Source of the DNA: JAENVU01 sp031362155
GTDB taxonomy: Bacteria > Actinomycetota > Acidimicrobiia > IMCC26256 > JAENVU01
Assembly: GCA_031362155.1 (NCBI GenBank)
Contig: JANLRZ010000206.1
Coordinates: 21,992 to 85,991 of the forward strand
Length of the DNA: 64,000 nt
Direction of reading: 5' to 3'
Part shown: piece after piece, positions 57,168 through 64,000 of the stretch
Layout of the letters: each line of letters begins with the position of its first letter
Numbering within the stretch: the stretch's first letter is position 1
Translations under genes and position numbers: made by a program
The notes under the pieces: generated by a model
The model's database searches: none
Told to the model about the DNA's origin: nothing
The model's input: the letters and a program-made list of their open reading frames with translations, nothing else

Positions 57168-60100
57168 TCAGCTCCCCCACGCGCCGCGTTCGTCGATCCA
57201 GGGCTGGGCGTGGAGGAGACCGGCGAACTCGTTGGGATCGCGCGGTCCCGAGAACCAGTAGCCCTGGGCTCGATCGCAACCCAGTCGCAAGAGTTCCTGC
57301 AACTGCCCACTCGTCTCGACGCCCTCGGCCACCACCGACAGGCCCAGCGCGTGACCGAGGCTGACGACGGCGGTGACGATGGCGGAGTCCTCGGAATCGG
57401 TGCCGAGCCCGTCGACGAAGGAGCGGTCGACTTTGACCGAGTCGACCGGGAACCGCTTGAGGTAACCGAGCGATGAGTATCCGGTGCCGAAGTCGTCGAT
57501 GGAGAGCCGCACCCCGAGATCCCGCAGTGATTGCATCGCACTGACGGACGAGTCCTCCATGAGGACACTCTCGGTGATCTCGAGACAGATGCGAGACGCC
57601 ATGGGACCGCTGCGCTCGATGACCGCTCGCACCTTCTCCGCCAGGTCGCTCTGGGCCACCTGCCGGGCCGAGAGGTTGACTGCCATCGTGAACTCGGGGC
57701 TGAGCAATCCGACCTCTTCCCACCGCGCCACGGTGCGGCAAGCTTCGGCGAGCGCCCATTCCCCGATGGGGATGATCAAACCCGACTCTTCGGCCAGGCC
57801 AATGAAGGCGTCGGGCGTGACCAGACCGCGGTCGGGATGCTGCCAACGCAACAAGGCTTCCGCTCCGGTGCAGCGGCCGGTACGGAGGTCGACGATCGGT
57901 TGCAGGAACAACCGGAACTCGTCGCGCTCGAGTGCACGCTCCAACTGACTTTCCAGATCGAGGCGGGCGTCCAGGTGCGAACGCATCGCGTCGTCGAAGA
58001 CCTCGCATCGCGCCTTGCCATGCTCCTTGGCGCTGTACATCGCGGCGTCGGCATCGCGGAGGAGGTCCTCGGCCGTCGAGTCCGGTGCCGCCATGGCAAT
58101 CCCGAGACTCGCCGAGAGCTTGCGGTCCTCACCGTCGATCGAGATGGGTTGTTCGATCACGTCAAGCAGCCGACGGGCAACCTCGCGCGCCTGCGCCTCG
58201 GCCCGCGCCGGATCCAGGCTGTCGCACAGCACGGTGAACTCGTCACCACCGAAACGGGCGACGACATCACTCGGACGCATCGCGTCCTGGAGACGGTGGG
58301 CCAACTCCGCGAGCAGCTCATCCCCTACGTCATGACCGAGTCCGTCATTGATGTGCTTGAAGCGATCGAGGTCGAGAAACAGCACCGCGAGCGTGCCGCC
58401 GTCGCGCTGGGATCGCGCCAGCGACATCGACAGGAACTCGAGGAACAGCGCCCGATTGGGCAGGCTCGTGAGCGAGTCGTGGTTCGCCCGGTGGGCCAGC
58501 AGATCCTCGGCCACTTGACGCTCGATCGCGATTGCTGCGGTCTGGGAGAACATCTGCACGACTTCACGCTCGTGCGGCGACGGCTCGTGGGAGTGATCGA
58601 AGAAGATCGCGAGTGTCCCGATGATTCGCTGACCGTTGGAATCGAAGACCGGCGTCGACCAGACGCCGGCCACGCCGACCCGACGGGCAACGTCGCGCAA
58701 CGACGTGGTGCGCGGGTCTGCGTCGATATCGAGCACCACTGCGGTCGAGCCCAGGGCGGCGGTAGATCCGAAGGCATCCTCGGTCCCCCCGATCTGAATG
58801 CCCTCGCACGCCTGCGCGAGTTCCATCGGAATCCGAGGCCCGGCCCCGACCCGAAGGACCTTGCGCTCGTGATCGACGAGGAGCACGCCGCACGTTGCAC
58901 CGTCGACATGCCGTTCGAGCACCTCGCACAACGTGGAGAGGGTCGCTTGGAGCGGGGCGCCGCGAGCGATCAGCGTGAGGATCCGGGCCTGGTCCGAGAC
59001 CAAGGTCTCGGCCCGGACTCGCGCCGAGATATCGCGCGTCGTGACGACGATTCCGGCGATGTCGGGATCGCCGGTCAGGTCCCGGGCGATGGCCTCGACA
59101 TCGTGCCAGACACCGTCATTGCCTTTCAGCCGGAACCGCACCGGCTCCAGACTGCCGGCGCCAACGTGCGCGGACAGCGCCTCGACCGCTCGATCGCGGT
59201 CCTCAGGATGGATCCGAGACGTCGGGTCGGTCCAGCTGGTGTCGCCGTCCTCGTACCCGAAGAGTTCGGCCGCGGCTGGACTCGTGTAGACGATCTGCTC
59301 GTCGGTGCCCACGATCGTCACCACGTCAGAGAGGTTCTGGACCAGGGCGCCCAGTCGGGCATCGCTCCGGCGGGCCGCGGCTTCGGCCTCGACACTCTCG
59401 GTGATGTCTCGGGCCGTCACCACGACCCCTTCGATGTCCGGGTCGTCGAGTCGGTTGTGGCCCATGGCTTCGACCACGCGAACCTCGCCCGCCGCGCCCC
59501 GGACTCGGAGCTTGATCGGTCCGTGAATCCCCGGTTCGCTGAAGGCGGAGCCGACGATCGCCGCGGCGCGTTCGCGATCCTCCTCGACCACGAACTCCAA
59601 CCCCATCGACCCGTGGCCGGAGTCCTCCGCAAAGCCCATCATCCTGGCCGCCGACGGGCTGGAGTACTTCACGCTCCCATCGGGCGCCAGAACGATCAGG
59701 CCCTCGGCCAAGTTCTGCACCAAGGAACGGAATCGGCTCTCGGACTCGCGCAGGCGGCTCTCAGCCTGGTAGCTCTCGGTCACGTCGTGCCCGTTGATGA
59801 CCAGTCCGTCGATGATCGGATCGCCGAGCAGGTTGGTGACTTGCAGCTCGACCGAGCGATACTCGCCATCGGCTCGTAGGAATCGCGACACGAACGGTTC
59901 GGATTGCGACCCAATCGGCTCGGTCGCAATCTCGGTCATCCGCGCAATGGTCTCGTCTCGATCGTCCGGGTGAACGACGGAGTTGGTCGGATCGAACTCT
60001 GCGTCTTCGGCCAGTCCGAGGAACCGAGCCGCCGCGGGGCTCAGGTAGCGCCGCTCGAGCTCCGCACCGACGACCACGACCCAATCGCTGGCGTGTTCGG

Positions 60101-61805
60101 CCAACCGACGGAATCGCAACTCGCTCGTCCGCACCTCGTGCTCAGCGCGCACCCGTTGGATCGCGGCCAGCATCGATCCGCCGATTCGTTCCACCGGCGC
60201 GAAATCGGCCGGCGCCAGGTCATGAGCGTCTTCGAAGTCGAGCACGATCACCGCGAGCGGCCCGTCGTCACCGGCGATGACCCAGCCACCCACTGCGGGC
60301 GCCGACGGATCCTCATCGCGTTGGAGGAATCCACCGGCCGTCGGAAGCGCCTCGGCGTTCAGCGCCGGCGCGTCCCCGGTCACGGGCCATTGATAGTCGG
60401 GGCTGTCCGCACCAGACGCGAACACTGCGGCGAGTCGTGCCCCGTAGTTGCGGGCCAGGGCGCCCAGCACCTCGACGGTACGATCGGCGATGGTGTACGG
60501 CGTCGCGTCCATGAACGACCGCGACAGCGAACCGATCAACTGCTCGACCTGGGCATGTCGTTCGAGTTCCGCGGTCGCGTCGACTCGTTCGGTCACATCG
60601 ACGGCCACCGTGACCACCGAGGTCACCGTGCCGTCCGCCGCCATGATCGGGGCGGCCGCCAGAGCCACCACCACGAGGGATCCGTCCTGACGGCGGAAGG
60701 TTGCCTGTCCGGCAATGTCCCGGCCGGCCTTGAGCTCCGCGCCGGCTCCGGTGACCTCGGGGCGCTGATCGTCGGTGAGAAACGGCGGACGTTCGCCAAT
60801 CACATCGTCGGCAGGCCAGCCGAAGAGTTCTTCGCATCCGGGATTCCAAAGTTGGATCCTGCCGTCCATGTCGACCGCGAAGATCGCGGCCGGCGCCGCC
60901 CGGACCACGGTTCGCAATGCGGTCTCGCTGTCGTCCCACGCCGTCGAACCGTGATCGACGGGTTCTGGGCGTACGAGCGGCTCGGGCTGGGTCGGGTCGT
61001 CGACGACCTCCGGCTGCACCGGCACCGGGAGTTCGGTCAGCGTGACGACGCGACCGCCGCCGAGACGCGGCGCGATGATTGCGACCGAGAGCTGAACCGC
61101 CCGATCGCCCAGCGTGTCGACCACCGTGACTGCGGCGTCGCCGTTGATCGCCGCGATCAACGGGGCGTCACCATCCGTAGCATCGGCATCGAGCGCGTCG
61201 GCGATGCGGCCATCGACTCCGACCCCAGTCATCAGGTTCCAGGTGTCGTTCGAATACTCGATGATGCCGTCCGGCGCGGCGTAGGCCAAGGCAACGGGAA
61301 GCGACGCGACCAGCACTTCGAACGGGTCCGTGGCATCGACGTCGACGGGATGCTTTGCGGCCTCCGGCGGGGGCGGCGGATTCGTCTCCGATTCGACCGC
61401 ACCCACGAACACCCAACCACGGTCGGGACTTGCAGTCGCGCCGACATTGATGCGCAAGGTCTCGACGACACCGACTGCGACCTGCATACGGATCGGGAAG
61501 GCCGATTTCGCACCCGTCTCTCCGGCGGCGTCCAACGCTCGTCGCAACCGTTCCCGGTCTTCGGAATGCACGGCGATGAGCCAGTCCCACCCGCGTGCGG
61601 CGCCCGGGGTCAGACCGGTGATCTCGAGGAAGTGTTGGTTGACCCTGAGGATCCCGTCGGCGCTCGTCCCGCGGAAGACGCCGACCGGGCAACTCAGTGC
61701 GCGGACGTCGAACTCGGTCAGGACGTCCAACGGATCCCGTGATCCACCGTCGCCGACGGAAGGCGCGATGGTCTCATCGGGTGACAACGACGGCAGGGGT
61801 TCCAC
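57168..61805 (-). CDS. giant PAS/GAF-GGDEF-EAL c-di-GMP cyclase/phosphodiesterase
   Basis: A protein of about 1545 residues with no obvious membrane helix. The N-terminal 900 or so residues hold around six PAS-type sensor domains and one GAF-like region (for example RVNQHFLEITGL, IQLWNPGCEELFGWP, RYLSPAAARFLGLAE, KYSSPSAARMMGF, VYTSPAAAELFGY). A second GAF domain precedes the output domains. The cyclase motif is FGGDEF at residues 1185-1190, with a product-inhibition R-x-x-D five residues before it (RPSD). EAL starts at E1316, and NLSARQ, LEITES and DDFGTGYSS are intact. Both activities look functional. It is upstream of amtB on the same strand (75-bp gap). The start at GTG 61805 is uncertain; the frame extends to 61907. 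Confidence 0.9.
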   Translation of the reverse strand: MEPLPSLSPDETIAPSVGDGGSRDPLDVLTEFDVRALSCPVGVFRGTSADGILRVNQHFLEITGLTPGAARGWDWLIAVHSEDRERLRRALDAAGETGAKSAFPIRMQVAVGVVETLRINVGATASPDRGWVFVGAVESETNPPPPPEAAKHPVDVDATDPFEVLVASLPVALAYAAPDGIIEYSNDTWNLMTGVGVDGRIADALDADATDGDAPLIAAINGDAAVTVVDTLGDRAVQLSVAIIAPRLGGGRVVTLTELPVPVQPEVVDDPTQPEPLVRPEPVDHGSTAWDDSETALRTVVRAAPAAIFAVDMDGRIQLWNPGCEELFGWPADDVIGERPPFLTDDQRPEVTGAGAELKAGRDIAGQATFRRQDGSLVVVALAAAPIMAADGTVTSVVTVAVDVTERVDATAELERHAQVEQLIGSLSRSFMDATPYTIADRTVEVLGALARNYGARLAAVFASGADSPDYQWPVTGDAPALNAEALPTAGGFLQRDEDPSAPAVGGWVIAGDDGPLAVIVLDFEDAHDLAPADFAPVERIGGSMLAAIQRVRAEHEVRTSELRFRRLAEHASDWVVVVGAELERRYLSPAAARFLGLAEDAEFDPTNSVVHPDDRDETIARMTEIATEPIGSQSEPFVSRFLRADGEYRSVELQVTNLLGDPIIDGLVINGHDVTESYQAESRLRESESRFRSLVQNLAEGLIVLAPDGSVKYSSPSAARMMGFAEDSGHGSMGLEFVVEEDRERAAAIVGSAFSEPGIHGPIKLRVRGAAGEVRVVEAMGHNRLDDPDIEGVVVTARDITESVEAEAAARRSDARLGALVQNLSDVVTIVGTDEQIVYTSPAAAELFGYEDGDTSWTDPTSRIHPEDRDRAVEALSAHVGAGSLEPVRFRLKGNDGVWHDVEAIARDLTGDPDIAGIVVTTRDISARVRAETLVSDQARILTLIARGAPLQATLSTLCEVLERHVDGATCGVLLVDHERKVLRVGAGPRIPMELAQACEGIQIGGTEDAFGSTAALGSTAVVLDIDADPRTTSLRDVARRVGVAGVWSTPVFDSNGQRIIGTLAIFFDHSHEPSPHEREVVQMFSQTAAIAIERQVAEDLLAHRANHDSLTSLPNRALFLEFLSMSLARSQRDGGTLAVLFLDLDRFKHINDGLGHDVGDELLAELAHRLQDAMRPSDVVARFGGDEFTVLCDSLDPARAEAQAREVARRLLDVIEQPISIDGEDRKLSASLGIAMAAPDSTAEDLLRDADAAMYSAKEHGKARCEVFDDAMRSHLDARLDLESQLERALERDEFRLFLQPIVDLRTGRCTGAEALLRWQHPDRGLVTPDAFIGLAEESGLIIPIGEWALAEACRTVARWEEVGLLSPEFTMAVNLSARQVAQSDLAEKVRAVIERSGPMASRICLEITESVLMEDSSVSAMQSLRDLGVRLSIDDFGTGYSSLGYLKRFPVDSVKVDRSFVDGLGTDSEDSAIVTAVVSLGHALGLSVVAEGVETSGQLQELLRLGCDRAQGYWFSGPRDPNEFAGLLHAQPWIDERGAWGS

Positions 61806-61852
61806 GGCCTCAATCTCGGCGCAACCACTGTCCGCCTTGAGGGGCGAACGAC

Positions 61853-62338
61853 CTATTCCGACGAGAAAACCCGGGCCTGCAGGAGTTTGGCCTTCGTCAA
61901 CCCCCACGCCAGGAACACCGGACCGAGGTCGGTGTCACCGATATCCCCGGCCGCCTTGGGGGCCAGGTCGTAGACGTCCTCCGGAAAGGTCCGCTCGTCG
62001 AACGGGTCCCGTACGACGCCCGGCACGTCGAACTCCGCGATGAAATCGGTGGGTTCGCGGTATGCACGGCGCAGAATCGCCAGCGGCGTGGTGGTTTGGA
62101 CAGCCGGATCACGCGAGAACAGCTCGAGGAGTTCTGCCACCACCCGATCCCGCACCGTCGCGCCGAGCGCCGGACCTTCGAGCTCGACACGCTGCATCTG
62201 GTTCGCGTCGAGCCGGCCCCAAGCCGAGACGATTCCATCGACGGACCGCTCCACCCAGCCCGGTAGCGCGACGGTGACCCGATCTACGATCTCCGCACTC
62301 GTCGCGACAAGTCGTTTCACCATCTCGGGGTCGTCCAC
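61853..62338 (-). CDS. hypothetical protein, about 161 aa
   Basis: A soluble protein that I do not recognise. It has a helical N-terminal half (LVATSAEIVDRVTVALPGWVERSVDGIVSAWG) and an acidic C-terminal half (VPGVVRDPFDERTFPEDVYDLAPKA). The start is uncertain: GTG 62338 gives about 161 residues, ATG 62323 gives 156, and the longest frame to 62542 overlaps the opposite gene. It ends 48 bp before the large GGDEF-EAL gene start on the same strand, so the two may be co-transcribed. The start faces that of a small gene only 15 bp away. Confidence 0.6.
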   Translation of the reverse strand: MDDPEMVKRLVATSAEIVDRVTVALPGWVERSVDGIVSAWGRLDANQMQRVELEGPALGATVRDRVVAELLELFSRDPAVQTTTPLAILRRAYREPTDFIAEFDVPGVVRDPFDERTFPEDVYDLAPKAAGDIGDTDLGPVFLAWGLTKAKLLQARVFSSE

Positions 62339-62353
62339 GGTCAAGATGGTGCC

Positions 62354-62632
62354 ATGCGGATCGTCGCCCTCTCCGTCTTCGAACGCATCGTGTACCACTG
62401 CCATTGCAATGACGTGTCCGATCCCGGCCGGCCGACCCTCGAGGTCGATGCGGTGCTCCGTGACGGTGACGCCGACGGACCGCTCCTCGTGAGCGTCGCC
62501 GACTACAAGCGCATGGTCGGTTTCCCGACCGCCCGCCTGCACCTTCCGGCGTTGCGCGAGGCGGGCCGACTCACCACGGTCGACCGCGTCGAGTACCTGA
62601 ACTTCCCGCTCTGGCAGCCGACGACCGACTGA
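62354..62632 (+). CDS. hypothetical protein, 92 aa
   Basis: A small soluble protein, 92 residues, not recognised. It contains VYHCHCND, a short Cys/His pair, and a C-terminal LNFPLWQP. ATG 62354 has no ribosome site; CAAGAT lies six bases upstream as a possible weak -10. It ends about 130 bp before the IS30 element. It may be a leftover, but the frame is intact. Confidence 0.5.
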   Translation: MRIVALSVFERIVYHCHCNDVSDPGRPTLEVDAVLRDGDADGPLLVSVADYKRMVGFPTARLHLPALREAGRLTTVDRVEYLNFPLWQPTTD

Positions 62633-62756
62633 TCGACCCGATCAGCCGGGCAGCGCAGCGCACAGCAGCCGATCGCACTCCTGCGGCGCGCGACCCAGCC
62701 GCGTGTCACGCAATGTCCCTTGCGCTCTCACGTTCGTACGTTGCTCCACCCGAGAA

Positions 62757-62759
62757 GTG
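62757..62759. repeat. target-site duplication, left copy
   Basis: GTG precedes the left inverted repeat; the matching GTG follows the right end at 63996-63998. Confidence 0.6.
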
Positions 62760-62785
62760 GGCGGGGTCAAGGGGTCACTGCAACG
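62760..62785 (+). repeat. IS30 left inverted repeat
   Basis: 26 bp; the outer GGCGGGGTCAA and inner TGCAACG blocks match the right end exactly. Confidence 0.88.
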
Positions 62786-62827
62786 GGGTCGTCGAGCCGT
62801 GAGGCTTGGCTCGACGAGGAGGTTGTG

Positions 62828-63988
62828 GTGGCGAAGCGAGCGTGGCGAAGGTTGGATCGTGATCTGAGACGGCAGATCATCCGGTTGGCGGCGAAGGGGG
62901 CGACCTACCGGGAGATCGTCGAACAGGTCGACACGTCGCAGGGTGGGATCACGATCGCACTCCGTGATTGGGGCGGTGTGACTCGGCGTGATGTGGTGTG
63001 GGAGCCGTCACCGAAGCGCCTGTCGTTGGAGGAACGGCTCGAGATCCGGGTCGGGATCGAGGTGGGCCGGTCCTTGAGCGTGATCGCTCGGGGGTTGGGT
63101 CGGGCACCGTCGACGGTGTGTCGGGAAGTCCGTGCGAATGGTGGCCGTGATGGGTATCGGCCGATCGCGGCGCATCGGCGGGCGGCGGAGTGTGTGCGTC
63201 GTCCGAAACCAACGAAGCTGGTGGCGAACAGTGAGCTCTGCCAACGGGTGATCGTGGATCTGGAGCGGTGGTGGTCACCGAAGCAGATCCAGAGGAGGCT
63301 GCGGGCCGAGTTCGTGGACCGGCCGGAGATGTGGGTGTCGCACGAGACGATCTACAAGTCGATTTATGTCCAGGGTCGGGGTGAACTCCGCCGGGAGCTG
63401 GCGCGGTGTCTGCGTTCGGGTCGGGCGCAACGTCGTCCGCGAGGGCGGGTAGAGCGGCGGGGAACCATTCCGAACATGGTGATGATCTCGGAGCGGCCAG
63501 CCGAGGTCAACGACCGCGCGGTGCCGGGCCATTGGGAAGGTGACCTCATCATCGGCAAGGACAACAAGAGCGCGATCGCGACGTTGGTCGAGCGGTCCAC
63601 GCGATACGTGATGCTTGCCCGCGTTGCTGATCAACGCGCCGAGACGGTCCGACAAGCGCTGCTGGAACGAGTCGCGACGTTGCCGGATCATCTGTGGCGA
63701 TCACTGACCTGGGATCAGGGCCGCGAGATGGTTCAACACCAGCTCTTCACGATCGACACCGGGATCGACGTGTTCTTCTGTGATCCGCACAGCCCGTGGC
63801 AGCGAGGCTCGAACGAGAACACGAACGGGCTGCTCCGCCAGTATTTCCCGAAGGGCACGAGCCTGCGGCACTTCACTCAGGAGCACCTCGACGCAGTTGC
63901 CGTGCAACTCAACGGCCGACCACGCGAGACTCTGGACTGGCAAACCCCAGCCGAACGACTCGCCCCACTCGTTGCAACGACCGATTGA
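62828..63988 (+). CDS. IS30-family transposase
   Basis: A transposase of about 386 residues. The N-terminal helix-turn-helix (IIRLAAKGATYREIVEQVDTS) and a second one (LEIRVGIEVGRSLSVIARGLGRAPSTVCREV) bind the element ends. The catalytic DDE residues are Asp in GHWEGDLIIG, Asp in LTWDQGREM and Glu in the conserved SNENTNGLLRQYFPKGT. GTG 62828 follows GAGGAGG by five bases; the frame is open to 62720, but that would pass through the inverted repeat. All key residues present, so it is likely active. Confidence 0.93.
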   Translation: MAKRAWRRLDRDLRRQIIRLAAKGATYREIVEQVDTSQGGITIALRDWGGVTRRDVVWEPSPKRLSLEERLEIRVGIEVGRSLSVIARGLGRAPSTVCREVRANGGRDGYRPIAAHRRAAECVRRPKPTKLVANSELCQRVIVDLERWWSPKQIQRRLRAEFVDRPEMWVSHETIYKSIYVQGRGELRRELARCLRSGRAQRRPRGRVERRGTIPNMVMISERPAEVNDRAVPGHWEGDLIIGKDNKSAIATLVERSTRYVMLARVADQRAETVRQALLERVATLPDHLWRSLTWDQGREMVQHQLFTIDTGIDVFFCDPHSPWQRGSNENTNGLLRQYFPKGTSLRHFTQEHLDAVAVQLNGRPRETLDWQTPAERLAPLVATTD

Positions 63989-63995
63989 CCCCGCC
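63970..63995 (-). repeat. IS30 right inverted repeat
   Basis: Reverse complement of the left end with four mismatches; it contains the transposase stop codon (63986-63988). Confidence 0.88.
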
Positions 63996-64000
63996 GTGGA

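Larger units (their letters stand above)
62760..63995 (+). mobile_element. complete IS30-family insertion sequence, 1236 bp
   Basis: Terminal inverted repeats of 26 bp bound the element: left GGCGGGGTCAAGGGGTCACTG onward (62760-62785), right its reverse complement with four mismatches (63970-63995). A 3-bp GTG duplication flanks both ends, the 2-3 bp size expected for IS30. It encodes one transposase and no passenger gene. The stop codon lies inside the right repeat. Both ends being intact suggests fairly recent insertion. Confidence 0.9.

Noticed and set aside
54050..61742. Several forward frames of 600-780 residues antisense to glnD and the GGDEF-EAL gene
   Set aside because: High GC leaves long open frames opposite real genes. 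They lack motifs, and the reverse-strand proteins are unambiguous.
62323..62632. Toxin-antitoxin pair
   Set aside because: The genes are divergent, not an operon, and neither protein resembles a known toxin or antitoxin.

Overview
The window is high-GC, gene-dense DNA that reads as an actinobacterium, most likely of the class Acidimicrobiia (relatives of Ilumatobacter). This is inferred from gene content: a WhiB regulator, a mycothiol-type DinB-fold enzyme, a WS/DGAT acyltransferase, PlsY, a GlpR/SepX-like membrane protein beside molybdenum-cofactor genes, and many probably leaderless mRNAs. It is ordinary chromosome rather than phage or plasmid. The one clear mobile element is a complete IS30-family insertion sequence at the right edge.

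Layout. 1-13 kb holds a truncated alpha/beta-hydrolase/class III cyclase fusion, then scattered catabolic enzymes (acyl-CoA dehydrogenase, MaoC hydratase, Baeyer-Villiger-type monooxygenase, SnoaL-like protein, LLM flavin oxidoreductase, aldehyde dehydrogenase) interleaved with secreted proteins. 12.5-16.5 kb has an ABC-F ATPase, then an FtsX permease and an ABC ATPase that carries a cyclic-nucleotide-binding domain. 16.5-28 kb is mostly envelope and secreted functions: a Calx-beta/PD40 protein, a GH10 xylanase, a Ca2+-type P-ATPase coupled to a PGPGL-type membrane protein, tRNA-Ala(CGC), a secreted hydrolase and a PI-PLC-like lipoprotein. 28-36 kb matches a conserved actinobacterial neighbourhood: translin-like protein, GlpR/SepX-like protein, moaC, moaA, moeA/glp, galU, plsY, an FmdB zinc ribbon and a CpaB-like protein. 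36-39 kb is the TldE/TldD pair. 40.4-42.9 kb is a tightly coupled operon of a flippase-like protein, a PAP2 phosphatase and a methyltransferase. 43-53 kb holds a LysR regulator, WhiB, an APH-like kinase, PAC2, an M20 peptidase, and a coupled acyltransferase-amidase-MBL operon. 53-62 kb is the nitrogen-control operon amtB-glnK-glnD, preceded on the same strand by a very large PAS/GAF/GGDEF/EAL protein.

How the genes work together. Three coupled groups are clear from 4-bp start/stop overlaps: flippase-PAP2-methyltransferase, acyltransferase-amidase-MBL, and glnK-glnD. The P-ATPase/PGPGL and tldD/tldE pairs overlap in the same way. Second-messenger signalling recurs: a nucleotide cyclase at the left edge, a cNMP-binding ABC ATPase, and a c-di-GMP cyclase/phosphodiesterase next to the ammonium genes. 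Thirteen genes lack a Shine-Dalgarno sequence and instead have a TANNNT hexamer ending 6-8 nt before the start codon, the signature of leaderless transcripts. Start codons were re-chosen on these grounds, so many entries begin downstream of the longest open frame.

I found no rRNA, CRISPR array, integrase, prophage or clear biosynthetic cluster. The least-explained items are the flippase-PAP2-methyltransferase operon, the cNMP-binding transporter ATPase, the translin-like protein beside the SepX-like protein, and a structured intergenic segment with an intrinsic terminator at about 31.2 kb.
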